From contig CADCTD010000003.1 in assembly GCA_902805545.1 (NCBI GenBank), positions 21,391 through 85,390 on the forward strand: a stretch of 64,000 nt of DNA, written 5' to 3'. Positions 25,682-34,325 of this stretch are shown here, one piece after another (within the stretch, counting starts at the first letter, position 1; each line of letters opens with the position of its first letter). A program made the translations under genes and the position numbers. Source of the DNA: an uncultured Craurococcus sp. (GTDB taxonomy: Bacteria; Pseudomonadota; Alphaproteobacteria; Acetobacterales; Acetobacteraceae). The notes beneath the pieces were generated by a model, which saw only the letters and a list, made by a program, of their open reading frames with translations, was not told the origin of the DNA and ran no database searches.

Positions 25682-25693
25682 GAGCGGCTTCGG

Positions 25694-26920
25694 TCAGCTC
25701 TTCAGCCGCCGCGAGGCGCGCAGCGCCCAGAGCGTCGCCAGGGCCGAGACCAGCATCCAGGCGCCGGTGGCGAGGCCGTTGCCCGTCTCGGTCACGCCGC
25801 AGAGCACCGTCATCAGCGCCCCGCAGCCCATCTGCGCCGCGCCGATAAGGCCGGAGGCGGTGCCGGCCAGGTTCGGCCGCACGCTGATGGCGCAGGCGAT
25901 GGCGTTGGGCTGGGTCATGCCGTTGCCGAAGGCGGCGACCGCCATCGGCAGGAAGACCAGCGCGATATGGCCCGGCGCCAGCAGCGGCAGCGCCACCGCG
26001 AGCGTCCCGCCCGCCAGCATCACCACCGTGCCGAGCGCCATCATCCGCTCCATGCCGACCCGCCCCGTCAGCCGCGCCGCGGTGAAGGTGCCGGAGCTCC
26101 AGGCGAGGGGCGTCGTCATCATCGCCGCCGCATAGGCCATGGAGCTGTAGCCGAGCCCCTTGATGACGGTGAGCGGCGCCCCGCCGGCGAAGGCGAAGAA
26201 CATCCCCGTGGCGAAGGCGGTGAGGCCGCAATAGGCGCGGAAGGCCGGCAGCCGCAGCAGCGCCGCATAGGCGCCGAGCATCCCGGCGAGGCCCGGCAGC
26301 GGCGCCGGCTCGGCCAGCGTCTCCGGCAGGCGGAGGCGGATGGCGGCCAGCAGCGGCAGGCCGAAGACGAGGCAGGCGAGCATGCTGGCCCGCCAGCCGA
26401 ATTGCGTCTCGAGCAGGCTGCCGAGCAGCGGGCCGATCATCGGCGCGATCGCCATGGCCGAGCTGACGATGCCGAGACGGCTCGCGGCCTCCTCGCGCGG
26501 ATAGGCATCGCGGATCATCGCGCGGCCGAGCACGAGCCCGGCGCAGCCGCCTATCGCCTGCACCACCCGCGCCAGGATCAGCGCATGGATGGAGGGCGCC
26601 AGCGCCGCGCCGAGGCTGCCGAGGCAGTAGAGCACCAACCCGGCCAGCAGCAGCGGCTTCCGCCCGTAGCGGTCGGAGAGCGGGCCATAGACCAGCTGCG
26701 CTCCCGCCACCCCGGCCAGGAAGAGCGTCAGGGTGAGCTGGGCGAGGCCGTAGCTGGAGGCCAGCGCCTCGGCCAGGGCCGGCAGGCTCGGGATGAGGAT
26801 CTGCATGGTGAAGGGGCCGATGCCCGTCATCGCCACCAGCAGCACCATGGACGGGACCGGCCGCCGGGGCGGGGCTATGGCGGCGGAGGGGGCGCCCTCT
26901 GAGATGTCACGCGGGCTCAC
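25694..26920 (-). CDS. MFS transporter, Bcr/CflA drug-efflux type
   Basis: This 408-residue inner-membrane transporter has twelve helices. The DHA1/Bcr-CflA hallmarks are IGPFTMQILIPSLPALA in helix 1, the loop 2-3 motif GPLSDRYGRKPLLLAG, and motif C-like GPLLGSLLETQFGWR in helix 5. Relatives export drugs or metabolites such as bicyclomycin, chloramphenicol or cysteine using the proton gradient. The GTG start gives a short hydrophilic N-terminal tail. It is transcribed alone, 52 nt downstream of the MocR-type gene on the same strand. Confidence 0.93.
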   Translation of the reverse strand: MSPRDISEGAPSAAIAPPRRPVPSMVLLVAMTGIGPFTMQILIPSLPALAEALASSYGLAQLTLTLFLAGVAGAQLVYGPLSDRYGRKPLLLAGLVLYCLGSLGAALAPSIHALILARVVQAIGGCAGLVLGRAMIRDAYPREEAASRLGIVSSAMAIAPMIGPLLGSLLETQFGWRASMLACLVFGLPLLAAIRLRLPETLAEPAPLPGLAGMLGAYAALLRLPAFRAYCGLTAFATGMFFAFAGGAPLTVIKGLGYSSMAYAAAMMTTPLAWSSGTFTAARLTGRVGMERMMALGTVVMLAGGTLAVALPLLAPGHIALVFLPMAVAAFGNGMTQPNAIACAISVRPNLAGTASGLIGAAQMGCGALMTVLCGVTETGNGLATGAWMLVSALATLWALRASRRLKS

Positions 26921-26972
26921 CCGCCTCTTCTAGGCCCGGCCGCTGCCGCTGCCCAGGGCGATGGGCGTTCCA

Positions 26973-28397
26973 TTACGCCAGCGCCCGGGCCAGCTCCCGC
27001 GCCGCCCAGCGCAGGCTGCCCGGCTCATGGCCGGAGAAGCCGAGCATCAGCGCCTGCATGGGCGGGGCGGCGAGGAACATCGGGCTCACCGGCCGGGCGA
27101 TGATGCCGCGGCGGGCGGCCGCCTCGGCGACGGCGAGGTCGGCGAGGCCGGGGCGGAGGCGGGCGAGGAGCTTCATCCCCTGGTCCGGCACCTCCACCTC
27201 CAGCGTGCCGGCCAGGTGCTCGCGCAGCGCCGCCACCAGCGCATCCCGCGCGCCGCGGTAGTGCTGGCGCATCCGCCGCAGATGCTGGGCGAAATGCCCC
27301 TCCTCGATGAAATCGGTGACGACGCCCTCCTGCAGCGCGGCCGGATGCCAGTCGCTCAGCAGCCGGGCGGAGCGCACGCCCTCCAGCAGCGCCGGCGGCA
27401 GCACCGCGTAGCCCAGCCGCAGCCCGGGGAAGAGCACCTTGCTGAAGGTGCCGACATAGATCACCCGCCCCGCCGCATCGACGCCCTGGAGCGAGGCCAG
27501 CGGCCGGCCGGCATAGCGGAACTCGCTGTCGTAGTCGTCCTCCAGCAGCCAGGCGCCGGCGCGATGGGCCCAGGCCAGCAGCTCCATCCGCCGCGCCATG
27601 GAAAGCACCACGCCGAGCGGGTATTGCGAGGAGGGCGTCACATAGGCGAGCCGCGCCTCGGGCGCCGCGGCGATCCCGGCCGCGACATCCATCCCCTGCG
27701 CATCCACCGGGACGGGGACGATCCGCGCCCCGGCCGCCTCCAGCGCCGCGCGCACCGCCGGATAGCCAGGGTCCTCGAACCAGACGGCATCGCCCGGGCG
27801 CAGCAGCACGCGCAGCACCAGGTCGATCGCCTGCTGCGCGCCGGCCGTCACCACCACCTGCTCCGGCTCGCAGCGCACCGCCCGCGCGGCACGGAGGTAG
27901 CGGGCGACGGCGCCGCGCAGCGCGGCGGAACCGCTCGGGTCGGCATAGCCGAGCAGCGCCGGGTCGGGCCGCGAGAGGCGCCGGGCGGTCAGGCTGCGCC
28001 AGACCTGGAGCGTCCGGTCGTCCAGCGTGCAGCGGCCGGTGTTGAAGGGCGCGGCGCCGTAGAGCCCGGCATGGGGCACGACGGGCGGCGGGGGCGGCGT
28101 GCCCGGGACCAGGGACGGCGGCGGCAGGTCCAGCGGCTCGGGCAGGTCGCGCGAGACGAAGCTGCCGGCGCCGACCCGGCCCTCGATGAAGCCCTCGGCC
28201 AGCAACTGCTCATAGGCCGCCACCACCGAATTGCGGGCGATGCCGAGCCTTGCCGCCAGCGCCCGCGTCGGCGGCAGCCGCCCACCCGCCGGGATGGCGC
28301 CGGAGAGTATCGCCCGGCGCAGCCCGAGATAGACCTGGCGCAACACCGGCACCGGCCCGGCGCGGTCGATCGGGATCAGCAGCAGATCGGCTTCCAT
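26973..28397 (-). CDS. MocR-type regulator: GntR winged helix fused to an aminotransferase-like domain
   Basis: This 474-residue fusion has an N-terminal winged-helix GntR domain (about 15-80: YLGLRRAILSGAIPAGGRLP, TRALAARLGIARNSVVAAYE). A PLP-binding fold type I domain follows, with the Schiff-base lysine in VGTFSKVLFPGLRLGY and the cofactor aspartate in LEDDYDSEFRY. MocR/PdxR-type proteins sense PLP or amino compounds and usually control a divergent neighbour. Here the divergent gene is a PNPOx-fold protein, which fits a link to B6 chemistry, although the effector is inferred. Repeated GGACCA/TTGG elements lie between the two starts. Confidence 0.95.
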   Translation of the reverse strand: MEADLLLIPIDRAGPVPVLRQVYLGLRRAILSGAIPAGGRLPPTRALAARLGIARNSVVAAYEQLLAEGFIEGRVGAGSFVSRDLPEPLDLPPPSLVPGTPPPPPVVPHAGLYGAAPFNTGRCTLDDRTLQVWRSLTARRLSRPDPALLGYADPSGSAALRGAVARYLRAARAVRCEPEQVVVTAGAQQAIDLVLRVLLRPGDAVWFEDPGYPAVRAALEAAGARIVPVPVDAQGMDVAAGIAAAPEARLAYVTPSSQYPLGVVLSMARRMELLAWAHRAGAWLLEDDYDSEFRYAGRPLASLQGVDAAGRVIYVGTFSKVLFPGLRLGYAVLPPALLEGVRSARLLSDWHPAALQEGVVTDFIEEGHFAQHLRRMRQHYRGARDALVAALREHLAGTLEVEVPDQGMKLLARLRPGLADLAVAEAAARRGIIARPVSPMFLAAPPMQALMLGFSGHEPGSLRWAARELARALA

Positions 28398-28401
28398 GGC
28401 G

Positions 28402-28448
28402 ATTGGACCAGCCCCAGAGGTCGATATTGGCCCTCACGGGGGACCAAT
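28402..28448. promoter_or_regulatory. Candidate MocR operator repeats in the divergent promoter
   Basis: ATTGG occurs at 28402-28406 and 28426-28430, and its inverse CCAAT at 28444-28448. GGACCA occurs directly repeated at 28405-28410 and 28441-28446. MocR regulators typically bind such spaced repeats next to their own gene. The assignment is inference from position and repetition. Confidence 0.5.
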
Positions 28449-28492
28449 CCATCCTGTCATATGCACCTATCGACCCGTGCGAGAGAAGACCG

Positions 28493-29218
28493 ATGCCCGA
28501 TACCGCCTATCCCGTCACGCCCCGCAACCGGGTGAAGCGCCTGCATGAGCGCGGCCGCTACGACCACGAGACGGTGCATGCCATCCTCGACGCGGCGATG
28601 CTGTGCCACATCGCCTACATCATCGACGGCCAGCCCTACTGCACGCCGACCGCCTTCTGGCGGGAGGGGACGCATCTCTACTGGCACGGCTCCTCGGCCA
28701 GCCGGATGCTGCGCGTGCAGAAGCCGGGCATCCCGGTCTGCCTGACGGTGACGCATCTCGACAGCCTCGTGCTCGCCCGCTGCGGCTTCAACCACTCGGT
28801 CGACTACCGGTCGGCGATGTGCTTCGGCACGGCGCATATCGTCGAGGATCTGGACGAGAAGGCGAAGGCGCTCGACGTCATGATCGACCGCTTCTACCCC
28901 GGCCGGAACGCCGAGCTCCGCCCCAGCACCACGCAGGAGCTGAAGGCCACCATGGTCATCGGCATGGAGATCGAGGAGGCGAGCGGGAAGATCCGCGCCA
29001 AGGGCGTCGGCGACGAGGAGGAGGACTATGCCCTCCCCATCTACGCCGCCCGCTTCCCGGTGACGCAGGTGATCGGCGCCGTGGAGCCCTGCCCGCGGAT
29101 GCCGGCGGGCGTCCCCTACCCGCCCGGTTTGGCAGGTTTCACGCCCGGTCGTAGGCTCGACGAGATCATGACCGAGAGCTACCGGACGACCTATGGCGCA
29201 GGACAGCAAACCGACTGA
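28493..29218 (+). CDS. PNPOx-like (pyridoxamine 5'-phosphate oxidase family) flavin/split-barrel protein
   Basis: This 241-residue protein has the split-barrel fold signatures. RGRYDHETVHAILDAAMLCHIAYI is the N-terminal helix-strand block (core: LDAAMLCHIAYIIDGQPY), followed by TAFWREGTHLYWHGSSASRM and the FMN-binding-type region VTHLDSLVLARCGFNHSVDY. It is longer than true PdxH-type subunits in some regions and belongs to the FMN-binding/NimA-like branch, so oxidase activity on PNP is not assured. It is divergent from the MocR gene and overlaps the amidase gene by 26 nt in another frame, so the two are translationally coupled. GAGAGAAG precedes the ATG. Confidence 0.88.
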   Translation: MPDTAYPVTPRNRVKRLHERGRYDHETVHAILDAAMLCHIAYIIDGQPYCTPTAFWREGTHLYWHGSSASRMLRVQKPGIPVCLTVTHLDSLVLARCGFNHSVDYRSAMCFGTAHIVEDLDEKAKALDVMIDRFYPGRNAELRPSTTQELKATMVIGMEIEEASGKIRAKGVGDEEEDYALPIYAARFPVTQVIGAVEPCPRMPAGVPYPPGLAGFTPGRRLDEIMTESYRTTYGAGQQTD

Positions 29219-30608
29219 GCTGGCGACCGCCTCGGCGGTGGCGATGGCGGCGATGGTGCGCGAGCGGCGCGCCTCGCCGGTCGAGATCACCGAGGCGGTC
29301 CTGGAGCGGATCGCGGCGAAGGAGCCCGCGCTCAACGCCTTCGTCGCCCTCGATGCCGAGGGCGCCCGGGCCGCGGCCCGCGAGGCGGAGGCCGCCCTGA
29401 TGCGCGGCGGGGTGCTCGGCCCGCTGCATGGCGTGCCGGTCAGCATCAAGGACATCCAGGCCGTGGCCGGGCTGCCGACGCGGCGCGGCTCCCGCCTCTC
29501 CGACCCCTCCCCCGCCACCGCCGATGCGCCGCTGGTGGCGCGGCTGCGGGCGGCCGGCGCCATCATCCTCGGCAAGACGGCGACGACCGAGCAGGGCTGG
29601 ACCGCGGTCAGCCACAACCCGCTGACCGGGGCGACGCACAACCCGTGGCAGCATGGGATGACGGCCGGCGGCTCCTCCTCCGGCGCCGCGGCGCTGGCCG
29701 GCGCCGGCTGCGGGCCGCTGCATCTCGGCACCGACGGGGCGGGCTCCATCCGCCTGCCGGCGCATTTCTGCGGCGTGGTCGGCTTCAAGCCCACCTATGG
29801 CCGGGTGCCCTATGTGCCGGTGCCGAACAACGGCGCCCTCTCCCATGCCGGGCCGCTGGCCCGGAGCGTCGAGGATGCGGCGCTGATGTTCTCCGTCCTC
29901 GCCGGGCCGCATGCGCTCGACCACACGACCCTGCCGGACCGCTTCGCCCCGGAGGTGGAGCCGGGCGGGCTGCAGGGGCTGCGCATCGCCTGGAGCCCCG
30001 ATCTCGGCCATGCGCGGGTCGACCCCGAGGTCGCGGCGCTGGCCGCCGGCGCGGTGCGCGCGCTCGAGGCGGGCGGTGCGCTGGTCGAGGAGGTGACGCC
30101 GCCCTGGGGCCCGGAGGGCTCAGCGCTGGAGCGCGACATCTGGGGTGCCGCCATGCGGCCCTTCCTCCCCGCCGACGAGAAGGCCGCCGCGGAGATGGAC
30201 CCTGGCCTCGTCGCCTGCACCGAGGCCTATCGGGGCCTCACCTTCGCCGAGGCGCATGCGGCGCAGACCCGGCGCTTCGCCTATGCCGGCCGGGTCAATG
30301 CCTGGTTCGAGGAGGCGGGCTTCGACCTGCTGGCGACGCCCGCCGCCTCGGTCGCCGCCTTCCCGGTCGGGCTGCAGCGGCCGCCGCACTGGCCGGCGCA
30401 TGACTGGGACTGGCTGGTCTGGGCGGAATTCTCCTACCCCTTCGACCTGTCGCACGGTCCGGCCATCTCCGTGCCCTGCGGCGTGACCGAGGCGGGGCTG
30501 CCGGTCGGGTTGCAGCTCGCCGGGCCGCGGCTGGCGGATGCGCTGGTGCTGCGGGCCGGGGCGGGCTTCCTCGCGGCGCGGCCCTTCGAGGTGGTGCCGG
30601 CCCGGTAG
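29193..30608 (+). CDS. Amidase (amidase signature family)
   Basis: This 471-residue amidase-signature enzyme has the Ser-cisSer-Lys triad in its usual places: lysine in HGVPVSIKDIQAV, the cis-serine in TAGGSSSGAAALAG and the nucleophilic serine in GTDGAGSIRLPA. It hydrolyses carboxamides in the cytosol. GatA is unlikely because gatB and gatC are absent and the C-terminal half differs. It overlaps the PNPOx-like gene by 26 nt and so is probably under control of the MocR regulator. The substrate is unknown; a B6- or amino-compound-derived amide is conceivable from context only. Confidence 0.94.
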   Translation: MAQDSKPTELATASAVAMAAMVRERRASPVEITEAVLERIAAKEPALNAFVALDAEGARAAAREAEAALMRGGVLGPLHGVPVSIKDIQAVAGLPTRRGSRLSDPSPATADAPLVARLRAAGAIILGKTATTEQGWTAVSHNPLTGATHNPWQHGMTAGGSSSGAAALAGAGCGPLHLGTDGAGSIRLPAHFCGVVGFKPTYGRVPYVPVPNNGALSHAGPLARSVEDAALMFSVLAGPHALDHTTLPDRFAPEVEPGGLQGLRIAWSPDLGHARVDPEVAALAAGAVRALEAGGALVEEVTPPWGPEGSALERDIWGAAMRPFLPADEKAAAEMDPGLVACTEAYRGLTFAEAHAAQTRRFAYAGRVNAWFEEAGFDLLATPAASVAAFPVGLQRPPHWPAHDWDWLVWAEFSYPFDLSHGPAISVPCGVTEAGLPVGLQLAGPRLADALVLRAGAGFLAARPFEVVPAR

Positions 30609-30623
30609 GCCCGGGCCCCGTCC

Positions 30624-32207
30624 TCACCCGCGCCGGATGTTCCAGAACAGCGCCAGCCCCTTCAGCATGCCGGTGACGTCCTCGCGGTAGGCGGTCGGCT
30701 GGTAGAACTGGCCGAGCGGCACATAGGGGACGTCGATGAAGGCCTGGCGCTGCATCTCACGCCCGAGGCGGCGGCGGGCCTCGTCATCACTCGATTGCAG
30801 CCACCGGTTCCGCATCTCCTCGAGCTGCGGGCTGGTGGACCAGCCGAAGGTCGCGGTCAGCCCGCTGCCGCGGATGAAGTTGTGCGCCGCCGGGTTGAAC
30901 TGGTTCACCCCGGCCGTGTAGGTGCAGAAGGCGTTGTAGCCGCCCTTGTCGGGCGTCTCCCGGTTGGCCTGGCGGCGCAGCGCGCTGCCCCAGTCCATCG
31001 CCACATAGTCGAGGTTGAGGCCGAGCTTGCGGAAGAGGTCGCCCACCACCTCGCTCATCGCGTTGATGGCGGGGAAGTCGGTCGGCACCATCAGCAGCAC
31101 CCGCTCGCCCTTGTAGCCGGCGGCCTCCAGCGCGCGGCGGGAGGCGGCGAGGTCGCGCGGGCCGGTCAGCGCGGCCATTCCCTCCTCGCTCGCCATGAGC
31201 GAGCCGGGGGCGAAGAAGCCGACCCCGTCCCGCCAGAGCGAGGTGTCGTTGCCGGCGACGGCGGTCATCACGTCCGACTGGCTGATCGCCCCCAGCACGG
31301 CGCGGCGGATGGCCGGGTTGTCGAAGGGCGGATGCAACTGGTTGAAGCGGAGCATGGCGATGGCCCCGGTCGGGTCCAGCACCTCCACCTTGATGCCGCG
31401 GCCGCGCTGCAGCGTCGGCAGCAGGTCGGTCGTCGGCTGCTCCCACCAGTCGATCTCGCCGCGGCGCAGCGCCGCGGCGGCGGTCGTCGCATCGGGCAGG
31501 GTCAGCCATTCCACCCGGTCGAGATGGGCGTGCTTCGGGCCGGCGAGCAGGCTCGGCCTGCCCTCCGGGCGCGGCACGTAGCCCTCGAACTTCGCATAGA
31601 CCGCGCGCGAGCCGGGAACGCGCTCGGCCGCGACGAAGCGGAACGGGCCGCTGCCGACCATCTCCGAGATGGGCAGCGCCGCATCGGTCGCCGCCAGCCG
31701 CTCCGGCATGACGAAGGCGACGTTGGCGCCGACCTTGCCGAGCGCGTCCGGCAGCAGCGGAAAGGGCCGCTTCAGCCGCCAGCGCAGCACGCGGTCGGAG
31801 GGGGCGGTGATCTCCTCGACCGCCGCCATGACGGCAAGGCCGAAGCTGTCCCGCTGGCCCCAGCGCTTGACGCTGGCAAGGGCATCCCGCGCGCGCACCG
31901 GCTCCCCGTCATGGAAGCGAAGGCCGTCCCGCAGCGTCATGGTCCAGGTGAGGCCGTCATCCTCGACCGTGTGGCCCGCGACCATCTGCGGCTGGGCCCG
32001 GTACTGCTCGTCCCACCCGTAGAGCGTGTCGAAGACGAGGAAGGCGTGGTTGCGGGTGACGAAGCCGGTGGTGGTGATGGGGTCGAGGATGGCGAGGTCG
32101 GCCTGCGGCGCGAAGCGCAGCAGCTTCTGGCCGGATTGCGCGCCGGCCAGCCGTGGCGCCGCGAGGGCAAGGGCCGAAGCCCGGAGGAAGCCACGCCGCT
32201 GCATCAT
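30624..32207 (-). CDS. Orphan ABC transporter solute-binding protein, family 5
   Basis: The 527-residue precursor has an export signal starting MMQRRGFLRASALALAAPRL (twin-Arg-like start, ending LAGAQ). The family 5 blocks are VFDTLYGW, LRDGLRFHDGEPVRARDALA, MVGSGPFRF and MLRFNQLHPPF. No transporter subunits are adjacent; the upstream HAD gene on the same strand is 54 nt away and unrelated. It is clearly paralogous to the protein at 14085-15653. Two ATGs in tandem (32207 and 32204) could serve as start. Confidence 0.92.
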   Translation of the reverse strand: MMQRRGFLRASALALAAPRLAGAQSGQKLLRFAPQADLAILDPITTTGFVTRNHAFLVFDTLYGWDEQYRAQPQMVAGHTVEDDGLTWTMTLRDGLRFHDGEPVRARDALASVKRWGQRDSFGLAVMAAVEEITAPSDRVLRWRLKRPFPLLPDALGKVGANVAFVMPERLAATDAALPISEMVGSGPFRFVAAERVPGSRAVYAKFEGYVPRPEGRPSLLAGPKHAHLDRVEWLTLPDATTAAAALRRGEIDWWEQPTTDLLPTLQRGRGIKVEVLDPTGAIAMLRFNQLHPPFDNPAIRRAVLGAISQSDVMTAVAGNDTSLWRDGVGFFAPGSLMASEEGMAALTGPRDLAASRRALEAAGYKGERVLLMVPTDFPAINAMSEVVGDLFRKLGLNLDYVAMDWGSALRRQANRETPDKGGYNAFCTYTAGVNQFNPAAHNFIRGSGLTATFGWSTSPQLEEMRNRWLQSSDDEARRRLGREMQRQAFIDVPYVPLGQFYQPTAYREDVTGMLKGLALFWNIRRG

Positions 32208-32261
32208 GCCGTCGCCTTCCGCTGCCGATCGACGGCAGCATAGCCCGGGATGGCGGCGACG

Positions 32262-33122
32262 CTACCAGCGCAGCGCCCGGATGGCGGCGATCGGGTCGAC
32301 GCCCTCGGACAGCGCCACCTGGCGCAGCCGCTCCGGGTCCGGGTTGTCGCCATGGGCATGGGCGGCGAGGCCGGTCATGGCCCAGAGCGCATCCATCCCC
32401 GCCGCCGCCGCCCCGGCGAGGTCGGTATGCGGCGTGTCGCCGATGGCCAGCACCCGGCGCCGGTCGGCGAGGCCGAGCAGCTCCATCACCGGGTCGTAGA
32501 CCGCCGGGTCCGGCTTGCCGACCTCGAAGACCGATCCGCCGAGCTCCAGGTAGATGTCGGCCAGCGCGCCGGCGCAGATCAGCCGGTCCTCGCCGACCAT
32601 GACGAAGCGGTCCGGGTTCACGCAGACCATGGGCAGGCGATGCGCGGCCGCTGCCTCCAGCGCCGGGCGGTAGGGCGCCGGGTCGGCCGAGCCGCGCTCC
32701 GGGTCGGGGCCGGTGTTCAGCAGGAAATCCGCCCCGGCCGGGTCGGCGGCCACCTCGGCGACGCCCTCCTCGATCACCGAGAGGTCCTTCTCCGGGCCGA
32801 TATGGAAGGCGCGCCGGCCGAGCGGGGCGAAGAAGGGATGGCTCCGCTCCTTCAGCATCCGCCAGGTGATCTCGCCCGAGGACATGATGCCGTCATAGAG
32901 CGCGCGGTCGAGCGCCATGCCGTCCAGCATGCCCTGGATCATCCAGGCCCGGCGCGGCGCATTGGTCAGGAAGGCGACGCGCTTGCCGCGGGCCTTCAGC
33001 TCCGCCAGCGCCTCCGGCACGCCGGGATAGAGCCGCTTGCCGTTGTGGACGACGCCCCACAGGTCGAGGACATAGCCGTCGTAGCGTTCCGCCAGCGGCG
33101 CGATGCCGTCGAGGATGTCCAT
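32262..33122 (-). CDS. HAD-superfamily hydrolase, TIGR01459 / NagD-like subfamily IIA
   Basis: This 286-residue HAD phosphatase has motif I YVLDLWGVVHNGKRLYPG (with D-L-W in place of the usual DxD second acid), motif II FLTNAPRR, the lysine region FEVGKPDPAVY and motif IV AIGDTPHTDLAGA. This DLWGV form and the length fit the TIGR01459 family of alphaproteobacterial subfamily IIA hydrolases. The replacement of the second motif I Asp by Trp is family-typical and may weaken phosphatase activity. GGGAG precedes the ATG. It begins 11 nt downstream of pyrD and is probably co-transcribed. Confidence 0.92.
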   Translation of the reverse strand: MDILDGIAPLAERYDGYVLDLWGVVHNGKRLYPGVPEALAELKARGKRVAFLTNAPRRAWMIQGMLDGMALDRALYDGIMSSGEITWRMLKERSHPFFAPLGRRAFHIGPEKDLSVIEEGVAEVAADPAGADFLLNTGPDPERGSADPAPYRPALEAAAAHRLPMVCVNPDRFVMVGEDRLICAGALADIYLELGGSVFEVGKPDPAVYDPVMELLGLADRRRVLAIGDTPHTDLAGAAAAGMDALWAMTGLAAHAHGDNPDPERLRQVALSEGVDPIAAIRALRW

Positions 33123-33133
33123 CCCACTCTCCC

Positions 33134-34177
33134 TCAGGCCGCGGTGCCGACAGCCGCGGCGACGCTCGAGAACCCCTCCCGCCGCAGCAGCGCGGCGAGG
33201 TCGCGGAGGATCGCCGGCACCAGGGCGGGGCCGGCATAGGCGAAGGCGGTGTAGAGCTGCACCAGGCTGGCGCCGGCCCTGATCTTCGCCAGCGCATCGG
33301 CGCCGCTGGCGATGCCGCCGACGCCGACCAGCGTCAGCCGCCCCTGCGCGATCGCGTGGCAGTGGCGCAGCATCTCGGTCGCCCGGTCGCGCAGCGGGGC
33401 GCCGGACAGCCCGCCCGCCTCCGTGCGATGGGGCGAGCGCAGGCCCTCCGGCCGGGCGATCGTCGTGTTGGAGACGATGAGGCCGGCGACGCCATGGGCG
33501 ATGCAGGCCTCGATGATCGGGCCGAGGGCGTTCTCCGAGAGGTCCGGGGCGATCTTCACCAGGACCGGCGGCCCCTCGATGGCGGCGATGCCGGCGAGGA
33601 TCTGCGCCAGCCGCTCCTCCCCCTGCAGGTCGCGGAGGCCCGGCGTATTGGGCGAGGAGACGTTGACGGTGACGTAGTCGGCGAGGCCGGCCAGCGCTGC
33701 GTAGAGGGCCGGGTAGTCCCGCGCCGGGTCGGCGCCCTCCTTGTTCACCCCGATATTGGCGCCGAACACCGCCGGCAGCGGCCGCGGCAGGGCGCGAAGC
33801 CGGGCGAGATAGGCCTCCACCCCGCCATTGTTGAAGCCCATGCGGTTGATGACCGCGCCATCCTCCTGCAGCCGGAACAGGCGCGGGCGCGGATTGCCGG
33901 GCTGCGGCCGCGGCGTGACGGTGCCGGCCTCGACGAAGCCGAAGCCGAGGCGCATCAGCGGCAGCACCGCCACCGCATCCTTGTCGAAGCCCGCCGCCAG
34001 GCCGAGCGGGTTGGCGAAGCGCAGGCCGAAGGCCTCGGTGGCGAGGATCGGGTCCGCCGCCGCCCCGGCCCGGCCGGCGAGGCCCGCCGACAGGGCCTTC
34101 AGCGCCAGGCCATGCGCCGTCTCGGCATCGAGGCGGCGGAGCAGGGGCGTGGCGAGGGAAGCGAGGCGGGGCGTCAT
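33134..34177 (-). CDS. pyrD: Dihydroorotate dehydrogenase, quinone-dependent (class 2)
   Basis: This 347-residue flavoenzyme oxidises dihydroorotate to orotate in pyrimidine synthesis and passes electrons to quinone at the inner membrane. The class 2 features are an N-terminal helical extension for membrane/quinone contact (ATPLLRRLDAETAHGLALKA), NPLGLAAGFDKDA, and FGANIGVNKEG. The catalytic serine lies in VNVSSPNTPGLRD and the FMN-phosphate loop in GVGGIASGADA. The HAD hydrolase gene follows 11 nt later. No other pyr genes are present. Confidence 0.97.
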   Translation of the reverse strand: MTPRLASLATPLLRRLDAETAHGLALKALSAGLAGRAGAAADPILATEAFGLRFANPLGLAAGFDKDAVAVLPLMRLGFGFVEAGTVTPRPQPGNPRPRLFRLQEDGAVINRMGFNNGGVEAYLARLRALPRPLPAVFGANIGVNKEGADPARDYPALYAALAGLADYVTVNVSSPNTPGLRDLQGEERLAQILAGIAAIEGPPVLVKIAPDLSENALGPIIEACIAHGVAGLIVSNTTIARPEGLRSPHRTEAGGLSGAPLRDRATEMLRHCHAIAQGRLTLVGVGGIASGADALAKIRAGASLVQLYTAFAYAGPALVPAILRDLAALLRREGFSSVAAAVGTAA

Positions 34178-34325
34178 GGCGCCGCTGTGTGCCCGAGACG
34201 GTGCGGGTTGGGAAGCCGGCGCGGAGCATGGCCGCCGCGGGCGCCGGCCTCGCGGCCAGGCCCTGGTTGACGCCCCTGCCCCGGCCCGCGACAACCGCAT
34301 CCGGTAAAGGCCGGGAGGAAGCCAG

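Noticed and set aside
26961..28535. A 524-codon plus-strand frame opposite the MocR gene
   Set aside because: It is antisense to an unambiguous MocR-type fusion gene and has no recognisable domain.
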